A stretch of DNA of 64,000 nucleotides from Cutaneotrichosporon cavernicola (Eukaryota; Basidiomycota; Tremellomycetes; Trichosporonales; Trichosporonaceae), in NCBI RefSeq assembly GCF_030864355.1, contig NC_083394.1:3271001-3335000 (forward strand), read 5' to 3'. How positions within the stretch are numbered: position 1 is the stretch's first letter; each line of letters starts with the position of its first letter. Of the stretch, positions 35,780 through 47,353 are shown in pieces. Both the position numbers and the translations under genes were made by a program. Under the pieces are notes generated by a model. The model had not been told where the DNA came from. It did no database searches and was given only the letters and a program-made list of their open reading frames with translations.

Positions 35780-36663
35780 TATGTGTTCTTTGGAACTGAA
35801 GGGATGGGGGAAGTACGGACGACGGCGTCTCCGAGAGACGCGCGGGCGGAAGCACGTCGCGGTGGAGGAGGTACTGCTCGGGCAGTTGGGTTTGCCAGGT
35901 AGGCAGCGGGGTGCGGCGGGGTAGTCATCGTTGACACTACGTGGAGGAAACTGATTCACTGCTGCTGCCTCGGCATAGATTTGTTGTTTCGGGAAGCGAT
36001 GAGGGATGAACCGGGGATGAGGGGCCAGGAAGCTGCCGAGGAACAGGTGCTATATAAGGCCAGGGAGCTGCCGAGGAACAGGTGTTCTCGAGGCCAACAT
36101 GCGAACGGGGAGGAGTGACATGCCTGAGCACATTTTCTGCTAGCGAGTTTGATCAGAGTGTAGAACGGCTAGAGAGGATCACGACGGAAACGAAGCGGCT
36201 GGCGTGTTCAGGTCATCCATGATGAGCCGAGTGTGCTTGTAAATCGACAGTGATCCTTGCCGTGGCAGCCGAAGCGAGCTTGGCCCATAGTTTGCGTTTC
36301 TCCAAAGGCTGGGCGGCGTGGAACTACAGAGGAGAAGAGAATCCTTGGCGAGGGTGGTGAATTGAGTGGCGATGCACCTGTAATTTAGGGATTGTTCTTA
36401 CCCAAGCGTTTCAACCTGCACCAGCTGCACACCTACACACAACAACCATTGCGAACCACGTTGAATATCATGTATGCATCATGTCGCGTGCCAGATGCAT
36501 TTCTCGACGTGCGACCACGGCCTTTCGTCCTTGCTCCCACGCGGGCTTGCGCTCTCTCATGATCCCATGATCCAGCCCAACCAGTGACTGGTCCATTCAC
36601 CATTGCAGTCAACACATTCCTTTCTGTTATATGAGAGTCAAGGCGGTCCGCCGAGCAAAAGGC
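35780..36663. other. Intergenic region between tRNA genes
   Basis: Contains a duplicated phrase CCAGGGAGCTGCCGAGGAACAGGTG / CCAGGAAGCTGCCGAGGAACAGGTG, seen here as two ~24-nt copies at about 36025-36050 and 36060-36083. No supported gene. Confidence 0.5.
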
Positions 36664-36762
36664 GGGCTTCTCCGGGACTCGAACCCGGGTCAAGCACAGT
36701 CGTGTTCACGACGGGATGGTGGAAAACCCGAAGCGCTTATCTTACCCCTGGACCAAGAAGCC
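36664..36762 (-). tRNA. tRNA-Pro(CGG) with intron, copy 1
   Basis: Acceptor GGCTTCT pairs perfectly with AGAAGCC, T arm CCGGG-TTCGAGT-CCCGG, anticodon stem AGCGC with GTGCT around loop TTCGGG...T, anticodon CGG. An intron of about 28 nt follows position 37 and includes the hairpin GTCGTGAACACGAC. The exonic part matches the copy at 48451 except for one D-loop base. Confidence 0.9.
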
Positions 36763-37456
36763 GGACATGATTTCGGAACTGAAGGCTTAACGTATCTGAA
36801 GCGCGCGAGGACCGCGCACAGCATTGCACGCTCGCGCGACTTGTTCGATAGAGTAAGAGTGGTTGCATGACTAGAACGGGTTTTGGCATGCGTACCGGGT
36901 TGGTAGTTAAGGAATGAGCCGTGGTAATCAATACTGTGGCTCGTTACTGGTAGACGAGATGTCGTTCACTTATGGCGAGGCTTGGTTACTCACGAACGAT
37001 GGTTGGTGAGCTAGTATCGAAGAGTAGTTCGCGATGTACCACCACAGTGGTATTTGGTACGCCACTACAAGGAGCAATGCAAGGCTGCAACCCCGCGGGG
37101 ACACTCGCTACCAGTGACGAAGAGTCTCTTGCGATCCCGATATGGCCCAAGATGGCTGCTTACGACAGTGCCAAAGAGAAGCAGAGCCGCCAGTAGCTGG
37201 GACCATCGTAATCCTCCCTTCGACGGTCGGTTACGTTCGAGATTAGTACGATGGTCATTTTGTTCACAAACCCGCCGGAGGCAGTTGGCAAAGACCTTCT
37301 CAGACCTGGTACTGTAGTTGGCGCATAAGAGAGGGGATGCAGAGGAACCGTCGTGCAGTTGCAGACGCAGCTTGAAGTCAGCTAGAGATGGCCGGCCGGC
37401 TTACTCCCATGCGTCGTGCTCGTTCTTGTCGAGCCGGCGAGTGAAGCCGAGGGCGA
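36763..37456. other. Intergenic region
   Basis: No supported gene or RNA. Confidence 0.45.
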
Positions 37457-37831
37457 TCATGGCGATATCGGACTTGCAGGCGGAGTGGAATTGGTATGGT
37501 GAGGGTCCACGCTCTCCTCCTCACCAATGTTGTCGGCATCACCTTGGCCGTCAGCGGACCTCTTGACCATTTTTGGGCCCACGCCGAATGCGAACACCTG
37601 CCTGCGGTCGATCTCGCCGGGCGTGCCAAGTTGAGTGTCGACCCATTTGCCTCTGTGAGAACACTGCCCGGGGTAGTTTAAGCAGTTGAGACAGTGCTCG
37701 AGATCGTCATCCTTGACTGCACCCACAACCGCGAAGCCACAATACTCTATGTCGCACGCGACGCATATCTTGCACCGGTGCGCTGCGGCAAACAGAAGGA
37801 AGCTGGGGTGAGCTTCAACAGCCTGTGTCAT
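37457..37831 (-). CDS. Cys-rich small protein, possible zinc-binding
   Basis: A 124-aa frame opens MTQAVEAHPSFLLFAAAHR and then spaces eight Cys as CKICVAC, EYC, HCLNCLNY and GQC over about 40 residues. This C-x2-C...C...C-x2-C layout recalls small zinc-binding domains common in basidiomycete hypothetical proteins. The C-terminus is acidic and Ser/Pro-rich. No intron is needed. The family is not recognised, and upstream or downstream exons may be missing. Confidence 0.4.
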   Translation of the reverse strand: MTQAVEAHPSFLLFAAAHRCKICVACDIEYCGFAVVGAVKDDDLEHCLNCLNYPGQCSHRGKWVDTQLGTPGEIDRRQVFAFGVGPKMVKRSADGQGDADNIGEEESVDPHHTNSTPPASPISP

Positions 37832-38048
37832 GTGCGTACGGGATGATACAGCGTCTGAAGAATGGACCTTGGTTGGATAGCTGGGTGATGGATCGGATGG
37901 AGAAATGAGACGTGAGACAATGATGAGCTGTTGGGAGCTGAGAAGCTCGACAGGTTATGAACGACGCGGAGCCTCGCCATGCGGAGGCCAGCGGTCTGTT
38001 TGGTTGGCATCTGATTCACATTTATAATCATACTATCGAGTATCAAGC

Positions 38049-40051
38049 CTAGATCGCGAGCCAGGCGACCGCCGCAGTAGCGAGCGCAAACACCGAGGGC
38101 ACAGTAAGCGCGCCAGCCAAGCTCTTTTCCGGCTTGGCTGATACGCCTGACGGAACATTGAGCTTGAGGCTAGACACAAAGGACGGGGTTCCGATGGTGG
38201 GGGTATATGCGTCCGGTTGGGTACTGTTATCCTCACCGTTCCAGCAGAATACGCTAAAGCACTCTGCGCAGACGGACGAGCGGTTGGCAGCCGTATATCC
38301 GTTTGCGCGGTCGGTGAGCGCACAGGCGAGGCAGGTTGGCCATCCCGCGGTACCGTTGAGGGTCAAGCTTGATTCGGCAGACACGATCTGGGTCGCGGTC
38401 ACGTTGGTCGACTGTGTAAGGGTCAAGCTTGAAATGTTGGTCCACGCCGAGTAGGGATAGTTTGGCAAGTAGATGATTAGGGGCGTGTCGGTATCGTTGC
38501 ATCCAAAGAAGGTGGGCCGCGTATTGAAGCCGCCGTTGATGAAGCCGTTCGGGCTGGGAACCATGGGCATCTTGAAGTCGGTACCAGAAGTGGCGTTGTA
38601 GGTGGTATACAGGGAGGTTCCGTCAGGCCAATTGTTCTTGGTGTCGGCGCTAGCGTCCAGTGCCAGGATCGCGTCCACTTTCCTCTCGGGGACAATGAGT
38701 GGGAGAAGGGGCAAGTTCTGGTCCGTCTCGCCCGCGTCTACCAGCGTAAGCTCCGTGTCGGCCGGGTCGGGGTTCTCGCTCCCCGTGTACCCCTGAAACG
38801 GGTTGGGAACCGTCGCCACATTTTGAGTGGTGACGTTGAGGAAGGGGAAGCTGGTGGGGTCAAACAGAGCCGAAGTTAGGCTCCCGAGGTTGTTGAACAG
38901 GGTCGCCGAGACGCCAGTGATAAAGCTCAACTGGTCGAACCCGTTATAGCACGTCCCGTTGGTGTGGTTGGAGCCCAGGAACTCGACTGGCGTAAAGTAT
39001 CCGCCATTGGTGACATTCGAGCTGTCCCAGGTACCGAACTCGAAGGGTGTAAACTCGTACAGGGGGGCAGTCTTGGCCGCCGCTGCTGTCGTGTGTGGAA
39101 TCCTACGGTTAGACTACAGTAGCTCTGCGTTCCTGGATATTGGCGACTCACTCGGCCGCAACGATAATTGGCATGGGGAGGTTGCCATTCGCAAAGGCAG
39201 GTACGTTGGCTGCGAGCTTGGAGATGGTGAAGTTTGGGCTTGTGTCTGTTCGGAAGTCGAGGGGGAGGACGTGGTTGGCGATTGAGAGGCCCCAAATGTC
39301 CGTGATCTGGACTGGGAATCCGAGGTCGGCTTTGGCCTTGACGAGCTCTGCGAGCCGGGTGTAGAAGGCATCTTTGCCGCCAGCTGGCCCAGAGATGAGG
39401 TCGGTTCCAAGGTCCCACACGTTCTCATTGAGGTCGCTGGCGTTTCTCCCCCCGTTGGCGACGTATGTCGTTGCAGCCCACGAGCCGCCGCTAAGCCCAG
39501 AGATGTAGGATACGGCGTCCATCCAACCGCTAGACTGCAGGCCCTGTACCTGGCCCATGGTGGTGCTGGGGTGAGCGGCGACGTCAAAGTTATGAATCGC
39601 GCGACCGCCGCAGATTCAAGGATTTGAATCATAGCTCCTCTCCGCACACTCTGGCACTCACATCATTGCCCGGTACCCGCCCCCCGACATGGCTATACCG
39701 ATGACAGGCGTGCGTTGGGGCTTACTGATCCCCGCATCGGCCACGATCTTGGCCACCGCCGCTTCGACGTTGGGTGTGCGCTGCTGGAGGAACTTGCTCT
39801 CGCCGTCGGCCAGGCCCTTTGGTTAGCGGAGGCCCGTGCCCATTATTCACGGTTGCAGGCCTGACCCAGGTCAGATTGGCCGGACAGTCGACGCGGTACG
39901 GCGCGTAGCCCTGTTGCGCGACCACGTCGAGCTGGCTCACGGCCGCGCCCATCTGGAGGTACTGGGCGTACGTGGCCAGTAAGTCGTCGGCGAGGGTGAG
40001 TGGTACGAGTGCGGCCATGGCAAGTGCCATGGCCAGGGTGGTTGGGGCCAT
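38049..40051 (-). CDS. PLB1: Secreted GPI-anchored phospholipase B (lysophospholipase)
   Basis: Hydrolyses acyl chains of phospholipids and lysophospholipids at the cell surface or outside the cell. The start MAPTTLAMALAMAALVPLTLA is a signal peptide, followed by YAPYRVDCPANLTWVRPA, typical of the mature N-terminus. Later exons hold GIAMSGGGYRAM (oxyanion loop), the nucleophile in GLSGGSW and the catalytic Asp region LVDAGETDQNLPLLPLI, where the usual DGGEDGQN is modified. Paired C-terminal Cys (CLAC, CAECFSVFCW) and many N-x-S/T sites fit an extracellular enzyme. The end ALTVPSVFALATAAVAWLAI is a GPI-anchor signal. Four or more introns of about 40-70 nt. In Cryptococcus the homologue is a virulence-associated secreted enzyme; nothing here shows that role. 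Confidence 0.9.
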
Positions 40052-41030
40052 TGCGGGGGTGGCGGGGGAAAGAAGGGTGTGGGGGCGGGGTTGGGGAGAG
40101 ACTACACAAAGACGAAGCAGCGATCCTCCGCGTCGTGATTTGTATCAGAGAGAGAGAGAGAGAGAGTACAGTAGACGGAGGGACGATGAAGAACGACTGC
40201 GGCGCGGTCAAGTCAATTTACTCCAGGGAGTGAACCGCTCAGCGGCAGGCACGACCCACGAGGTACCCGCGGTTATTCTCGCCCGATGCTATTGCGGGGA
40301 GAGGATAGTCATCGATCATCGAGACATGGCCGAGTGCATGTCGCGTGACAAACAAAGCAAGCAGCCACCACCACCACCGCCTAGCCACCAGGCCAGCGGG
40401 CTGCGTGGTGCTTCCTATGTATCCGGCTATGATGTGCCGGCTCTTGGACATGTGGACCTAAGTGCCTGGGATAACGAGAATCGAACCCGAAAACGAGGAA
40501 ACCATGCAAACTAACAAGACCAGTTGTAACCAAGCAGCTGGCGCAGTGCCACTTAAACTTTGGGGCAATCATTGGCTCAGATCTGCAAACCACAGGCAAG
40601 GTTAAATCTCAACAAGCAACAAACTGAGACTCGCCTGGCTTGCTCGGACGACAAATACTCCCATTCCTCATAGCCGAGCTCTTCGCGAAATCAGTTCAGT
40701 GAACAAGTAGACAGCTTGGTGGCACGTTTCGTGGGTTTCAAGCCAGATAGCATCCAGTCGGGGGGATATCCCGCTCTCTGGATAAGGTCTCAGCAGTCAA
40801 CTCATTGGCAGTTGGATGCAACATGTCCGTCACGTGACGTCATGATCATATCATGTTGATCGTATTTCAGGCATCCTATTTTGTTTTGATGCTTGACGAC
40901 AATCCATTAACGGAACCAATTCATACTTCAACCCGATTAGTCCGACAATTACACAACCCCTATCCCTCCCCATCCAGTTGCCACTCTTCCCCTCCTCCGA
41001 GCTCCGAGCTCCCAGGACTCACCACTCACC
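40052..41030. promoter_or_regulatory. Divergent intergenic region between PLB and the DUF7726-like gene
   Basis: About 980 bases with both promoters. It has a GA run at 40147-40166 near the PLB leader and the E-box/CRE element listed separately. A GGTTCGATTC at about 40470 on the minus strand looks like a pol III B box but no tRNA folds around it. Confidence 0.5.
40829..40842. promoter_or_regulatory. Overlapping E-box palindrome and CRE
   Basis: GTCACGTGAC (palindromic E-box) overlaps TGACGTCA (a perfect CRE/ATF site), about 190 bp upstream of the gene at 41031. bHLH and bZIP factors bind these in fungi. Confidence 0.5.
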
Positions 41031-41905
41031 ATGCCGCCAAAGCTCTCCTCGGCCATTGAGGTCGGCCCACTGGGCCTGCTTGCCGTTCAGACTGCTGGCT
41101 CTTATGTGTCGTCCGCGCCGAAACGCTCCGCCGCTGAGGCCGATGTCGAGAATGAAGACCCGTACGACGACGACGACGACGACAGCGAGACCCAGCTCGT
41201 TGGCCGCGGCGAGCCGATCAAGTGGAACTGCAACCAGGTGCGCACGCGTATCCGCTCATTCATCGACAATGGCGGAATGAAAGTCACCGAGTTCCAGCGG
41301 GCCATTGGCGTCAACCCGGTCCCATACCGTAACTTTATGGCGCAGAACGGACCGTACAAGGGCGAGAACTCGAGCGTGTATCAGCAAGCATACTTTTTCT
41401 TCCGTGAGCGCGAGGCGCGCGGCCTCAAGATGCCCAGGAAGAGGGCCAAGGCGGCTCCAGCGGCTCCAGCGGCTCCAGCGACCCCTTCCGCTACGACGTC
41501 CTCAACCTCTGCGGCTGCGGCCAAGAAGGGCCGCGCAGCGGCTCTGACGGATTTCGGCGATCTTCGTCTAGCCGGCGAAGAGACGCGTTCAGTCAAGGTT
41601 TACGACTCGTGGGTGCTCGACCAAAGGTTCTTGCTCACGACAGATGTGATGAGATTCGGAGGAAGATCAACGCACACCTTCAACTTCCGGAGGTAACCCA
41701 GGCTTCGTTCTTGAGGGACGTTGCGGGGCAACTTGGTCCTGGAAGGAGCGTTCAGGGCGTGCAGCTCACCGCGTTCCGGAGTAAGCATGGGCCTGACGAG
41801 GGCGCCTCGTCATGTGTCTACTATGGAGCGTATGTCTTCTTTGAGAAGATACGTATCCAGGCCAACAAGCCCAAGTCCAAGCACCGTCTGGGGATGGAGA
41901 AGTGA
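41031..41905 (+). CDS. Protein with two DUF7726-like domains
   Basis: Exons 41031-41608 and 41644-41905 join to exactly 280 codons (279 aa). Two related units are visible: WNCNQVRTRIRSFIDNG...FQRAIGVNPVPYRNFMAQ with YQQAYFFFRERE, and after the intron SCDEIRRKINAHL...FLRDVAGQL with YYGAYVFFEKIR. Units of this type are found in many fungal proteins of unknown, probably nuclear, role and resemble DNA-binding helical folds. Between them lies an Ala/Pro/Lys-rich linker (PRKRAKAAPAAPAAPA), and an acidic DDDDDD run precedes the first. The function is not known; the domain name is from memory of the motif. Confidence 0.75.
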
Positions 41906-42530
41906 GTTCTGCCCAGAGAGGTATCCTGATTCAGTGCGTGGCCAAATGGTATGGATACCAGCAAGGGAGCACATGTTAGGGGGGTGTGGATGAGTAGTGA
42001 CGAGTATGCGACAAAGGACGAGTATGGACGGATTCACGTTTTTCGCGGTTAGTTTGACTTTTGTACTGTTCAGCTTGTATATATGTACATATCAACAAAG
42101 GGGAGTGTACAGGCTGTTCCTCTTCGATACGATACGTCTTATTTCTGCCCCTCCCGTCATCCAGTTGAACCCCTGTTCAAGTCACAGCGACATTGCTCTC
42201 GGCCTCCGCGCTACAGTCACAGGAGCACGGCACCCTCCTGCTCCGGGCACACGTGGCTCGTCAATTCCTCCAATCCTTGTCCTTGCACCATACCGTCAGA
42301 TTACCGTGCCTGCCGAGAAATCACCAAGCTTTACAGCTAGCAATAGAACAAACGGAAACATTCCACGATTCCCCTGTGCAGTAGCTCCACAATGTTCGGC
42401 ACAATGCATATGGCAATTCAAATCTACAGCTCCACACTTTTTAACAACCCACACAACAGCTCACAACCGATCACCACCTCATCTCCCCCACTTCCTGGTC
42501 CCTTAATACCTAGCTAATCTATGGAGGCGA
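41906..42530. other. Intergenic region between convergent genes
   Basis: 3' flanks of the DUF7726-like and aquaglyceroporin genes. No supported element. Confidence 0.5.
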
Positions 42531-43759
42531 TTATCCAACCTTCTCAATATGCTGGGGGGCGCTCCCCATCTTGGTCTTGCCAGACAGAGCACCAGTAGAA
42601 AGAATACGGGAGATTGGGCCGCTCTCTTCGCAATATCCGGCGTTGGCGCGCGCAGTGAGCTTGCGGGTGATGTGCCCCTCCTCGACCTGGAGGACGTGCT
42701 TGTGGGTCTCGATCGCGCCAGACGAGTGCGGGCGGATGCTGTCTGAGAGCCACATGATCTGGAACATGGCGCCGACCTGCGTCGCGAGAATGTTGGAGAG
42801 ACATGCGAGGGCAGTGTATTTGGGTGGGAAGGCGCCGCGGCCATAGACACATGCCATGGCGAGGCGGGCGCCAAGGTCACGTGCGGTGTTGAGAGCAATG
42901 CCGTTGGGGGCAAAGCACGCAATAACGCAGAAGAAGGTGAGGGCGATGATCAGGGGCCCGCCAGAGGGCGTGATAAAGACGTTGGTAGGGTCAATGACGC
43001 AGTAGATGGCGACGCCGAGAATGAATGTGCAGAAAAAGTCGTTGAGTAAGACGAAGCCGAGGTTTGCGTTCTCGGGGACAAAGAGGGCGATCGCGCCGAC
43101 GGGTGACGCCGGAGAGAAAATGTCTTCGCCAGCGGCAAGCATCTTGTCCGTAATGGCATGGAACTGGGGAGCAAACTGGGCGTAGACCATAAGCGAGCCC
43201 AGAAAGGCACCGATGATTTGAGCGATGATGTAGTGCGGGACTTTGCGCCACGGGAAACCTTTGAAGATTGCAAATGAGATGGTTACACCGGGTGAGAGAT
43301 GGCCACCAGAGGTTGGGGCGATGAAGATGAGAGCGACAGCCACACTGCCAGTGAGCGGTGATCAGGTAGTAGGTACTCACGCAAAGGAGTAGCTCCATGC
43401 AACGGTCTGGAGGCTACCAAAGCCATCCTCCTTATTGGCTGCTGCAATGATAAATGCGGCTGTCGCACCCATACCGGCCCAGCAGTAGAGGAAGACGCCA
43501 CTGCGGTCAGCATCTTGTACGAACTGTGGCGTCGATTCAGCTACCACTCACAAAGCTTCGGCAATCATCTCAGCCAGGAATCGGGGGCGCCTTTCCTCCC
43601 ACACAAGAAGCCAGTCGGGCGGCGCGGACCGGGGCGCAGTGTGGGCAACCTCATGCGGCAGGAAGAGGTCTGCCGTACCGACTGGTTGTTAATACCCGCA
43701 GATGGGTTCGACTCACCCTCAAGATCTCCTGGTGCTCGGTGTCCACGCTGGTGCTCCAT
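42531..43759 (-). CDS. Aquaglyceroporin-like MIP channel with atypical NPA motifs
   Basis: Major intrinsic protein, plasma-membrane channel for water, glycerol or other small solutes. Exon 1 encodes MEHQRGHRAPGDLE and splices to GTADLFLPHEVAHTAP, then RRPRFLAEMIAEAFGVFLYCW (helix 1), SYSFAVALIFIAPTSGGHL (helix 2), KVPHYIIAQIIGAFLGSL (helix 3), LNDFFCTFILGVAIYCVID (helix 4), PLIIALTFFCVIACF (helix 5) and the last helix near ALACLSNILATQVGAMF. The first pore motif reads SPG instead of NPA and the second NTA followed by RDLGARL, so the Arg of the selectivity filter remains. The cytosolic C-terminus is about 60 residues. Four exons keep the frame. Which solute passes cannot be read from the sequence. 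Confidence 0.85.
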
Positions 43760-45381
43760 TGTATTGTGCGTATGTGTGAGTGTGTGAACCAAAATTGAAT
43801 GGGGGCAGAGACTGGCTCGAAGAAAGAATGCAGCTTTATGAGGCGAGAGCGAAGGCTCGGAGTTGGCTAAATCACTAGATCCAGATCGATTGGATTTCTA
43901 GGTTGTGGGGTTGAGTGGAGCTCCGCAGCATGCCGAGCACTCCCCGAACCGCGAACCGCGAACCCGGCTGTGAGCGGCGACCTAGGGGCGCCGGGCCCAT
44001 CGCTGGACATACATGTCGTGAGGCCCTTATCCCAAAGTAGACGTGAGTGAACTAAATGGGTCCCCACAGTTCTAATGAGGAATACTGGTCAATCTCCGAA
44101 AACAGGAGGCCCCATGCTCGCCGGTGGGGCCTGATGCTAGGGGTGGGCCCTTGATGGTGGCAGCTAGACCGCGATAAGCCGTAAAGTCAAACGAGAAATG
44201 ATACGACGTTTGGGTCACGCGACACTGTGACATCTTCATGACCGAGGAGCGAGCCCACCTTCCGGGAGCCCCGGAACCTCCAGAGTACAGATCAGGAGCC
44301 ATACAAGCCATTCGCGAGCCGCGGCTCGGCCAGCAGCTGTCCGGCTGCGGCTGCTGCGGTTCCGTATCGGGAATCCTAAACGATCCTTCTTACCACCTGA
44401 TTCACCAGTGCCCTCTGAGATCGATAACGGCGAAACGATAACATCGCTGCCGAGCTGCCGAAATGGAGTATCTGTCGGGAAAACCGAGACGCTAAACCGA
44501 TCACTTACAGCGGTAATCGATAGTTGCCGCATTAAACCAGCCCGACGGGCACTGTGTCTAGTCCTAACCTCGGTTAGGTCTGTGATCGGAGAGTGCCCAA
44601 GTGAACATTCCTTGCTCAGAACAACCGATGTTCTAATCTGAACCACTTTGTTTATCCTGGCATCACCCCGAACTACAGTACGGACATGAGGTGTCCGCCG
44701 TTCTGTAACCTCCACCTTGCACCTCGCTATGCTCGCTCGGCTTTCGGATCGCGGCGTGGGTTTCGGCGTGTGTTCGACAAGTGGAAGGTCGGTGTTGTAT
44801 TCATGGCGACGGAATCCCCTAATTAGATTAGGATATTGGGACTACGTAAGCTTATTAACCCATAAATAACCCGGGTCCCTGACCCAACCATGTGCTTGGT
44901 GGGCATGGAGGTGTTTGGTTCCGTCGATCTGAATATGGTTAAACTAAAGTCTTAATTCCCCGTAAGGTGTTTTGGCTTCTTCAGTGTCAAACTTAGCATA
45001 CTGACATGCTGGCCAGCAGGTAAGGATCGGGGCTGCCGAAACGACGGAGCGGTGTGTTGCGCACCGCTCCGTAGTCCTCGTAAATGGCGCCGGCAAAAGG
45101 ACACATACTTAGGCGATTGCGGCGGGGTAGAGTTGTAGGCTAATCATGGAACTGGAGATCTGGAGATCTGAGGAATGGATGTTGGTGGTGGGCGCGTATA
45201 AAACGGAAGGGAGATAGGCTGGAAGCTGATGGTAACACGTGCTGCCACACCAAAGCACTTAGGTACTGAATTCGTTGCTCACTCGCTCCTGCAGAGCTGC
45301 AGACTGGCTGAAAATGGAGAGAAGTCTGGCCTTCTTGTTCATTTTCCAGCGCCCATCGGCCGAATGTTCAGCCTTGCTGTT

Positions 45382-45418
<37 letters not shown>

Positions 45419-45796
45419 ACGCCACTCTACCTAACCTTCACCTGGCCGGCACCACCAAAGTCGGCCACCTCGGTATGCGCCTGTTGGACAAAGCTGTGGC
45501 TGTGGACATCCTACCACTTGGTCGCTGACTAGATGACTGGATGACCAACTGATCAATCAGTACAAATGGTGAATGATAAGTGATCGCTTAATTTGACTCT
45601 GGCACTGTGATCGGATCGTCGTGGATACCATTATGGTGTTAGCATGTTACAAAGGGAAGGGAGGGGAGGGGAGGAGAGAGCGATAGAGTATACCTTCCTT
45701 AATCATATCCATTTCACTAATTCACTCCTTGATTCATCTTCCTCTTTACACATTTCATCACTCACAGCGGCCTCGCCAATCGCCAAGACGCCCAAA
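43760..45796. other. Gene-poor region at the core/accessory border
   Basis: 2.0 kb with no supported gene on either strand. The stretch is less GC-rich than the flanking genes, with TAATTAG-type AT-rich patches near 44820-44870. Confidence 0.55.
45383..45418. repeat. Six perfect TTGACC repeats
   Basis: Six uninterrupted copies of TTGACC, intergenic. Confidence 0.9.
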
Positions 45797-47353
45797 ATGC
45801 CCGAGGGGCCCAAGTACAAGGACAAGGGCAGCCGCTCTTACAAAACCGGTTCATCCACTCGTCGGCGCTCAGTGAGTATTGATCCGCCGGTGCGCAAGCT
45901 AACATAGACCGATGCGCAGCCCAAGCTCAACACCAAGTCCAACTCTATGAGAAAGCCTCAGGCCGGCCACACCAAGCCCAACGTTCAGTCCACGACCAAG
46001 TCCAAGATCCCTCGTGCTCCCCCCGCATGGGTACCTCAGGCCGTCAATGAGATCGCTCCACTTGCGTACAAGGACGACACGCCACTTGGGAACGCGGACA
46101 ACTTGCACGACATGTGCGGCAAGAGCGTCACTAGCGACACTGACACACTGCTCAACTCGCCGGTACTTCCGCCTTTCTCGGTGAGTTTGGTCTTACGTTC
46201 TTCCCAGTAACCTTCCTTGGCCGCTCACCTTTCCTGCCCACCTTCCTCGGCATGTGCTGAGCAGCCTGCTCACCGAGCAGCCCAAGCGCAAGCAGCCCAA
46301 GCGCAAGTCTACTCGCCACAATGGCCGCCCACGTAGGTCCCAGGCTGCCAACCACCGTAGAGCCAAGGTTGCCCTTCGCCTGAAGCTCCTGGCGCCGGGC
46401 AGCAATTGTGACGAAAGCTGGGACTCTTCCTCGCCGCCTTCCTCGGTGAGTGCTTGGGGGCCAATAACTGATACCAGCCTCCGCACAACAGCCCCGAACA
46501 CGACCCCGTCCTCAAGACCTCCGAGCACAAGAGCATCAATTCCACTGCGGTCTCACTCTCATCCCCTGATCCGCTTGCCGATTTTTACGACTTCAGCGAC
46601 TGTGTTCACTTTGGTAACGACGCCGCCTCTATTGTCGACTTTCAGCTGACGCGCACCGTTTCTCGCGTCATCCCGGTCGCAGGCCCAACCCCCTCGCGTA
46701 GTGCTCCCCGCCGCACTTCTATCCTTGGTTCCGGTCCCTCGAACACTTCTCCTCGCCTCGCTTCGATTCACCACTCAGCCCCACATGCCTCTACTCGCGT
46801 GATTACCCGCCTCGCTTCCCCGATCCAGATGAAGAGGCGCTCCACGCCGTACTCGCGGCCGACACTACCCGAGGATCTTTCGAAAATTTCCCGCCCACCT
46901 CTGCGCGAACTCAACTGGGACCCGTTCGACAAGGCCGAAGATATCGACAACTATGAGTACAAGACCGACCCGATTCGGTTCACCGCCTATCACCTCGCCA
47001 ACATCAAGGCTTCCCTCGACGGAACTTCCGCGGTGCAGCTCGGGGTCGCGTCCGTGTACATGCTTGCCAAGGTTCTGGGTGTCAGTCTGAACGATTTCAA
47101 ACTCGCTGAGGACATCATCAACGATTCGTCTCTAGCCACTACGATCCCTCGCGTGAACATGACTCCGCATACCAAGGCCGTCAACGACCTTCATCTCTCT
47201 TCTCGCCTGCGTGATTCTGTTCCCACTCTTCGTCGCGACCGTGCGCCACTTCGCGACCCTCAAAGTCGCGAACCTTACCTCATTGGTCCTCGGACCCGGT
47301 CGGCGTCCAACCCAGCCGAGGAGGAGGTCATGAAGCGCCGCAAGACGCGCTAA
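45797..47353 (+). CDS. Unrecognised four-exon gene, basic Ser/Arg-rich protein
   Basis: Starts MPEGPKYKDKGSRSYK at 45797. Three introns with GTGAGT donors and CAG acceptors join in phase 0: ...TRRRS | PKLNTKS...VLPPFS | PKRKQPKRK...SPPSS | PPHNSPEH. The first two thirds are Lys/Arg/Ser/Pro-rich with nuclear-signal-like clusters. The last third looks folded, with ELNWDPFDKAEDIDNYEYKT, FTAYHLANIKASLDG and a helical VASVYMLAKVLGVSLNDFKL. It ends EEVMKRRKTR. No family is recognised; it may be specific to the lineage. Consistent frame across all splices is the main evidence that it is real. Confidence 0.6.

Noticed and set aside
35206..35855. Minus-strand frames downstream of URA2 and through the tRNA-Arg
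   Set aside because: They run through a well-supported tRNA gene, show no family motif and cannot be spliced into one convincing gene.
40455..40545. Possible tRNA on the minus strand around GGTTCGATTC
   Set aside because: A B-box-like element is present, but no 5' acceptor pairs with the 3' end and the variable region is too long; no tRNA folds.
43867..44715. Short frames in the 44-kb gap
   Set aside because: No start context, splice pattern or motif supports any of them.
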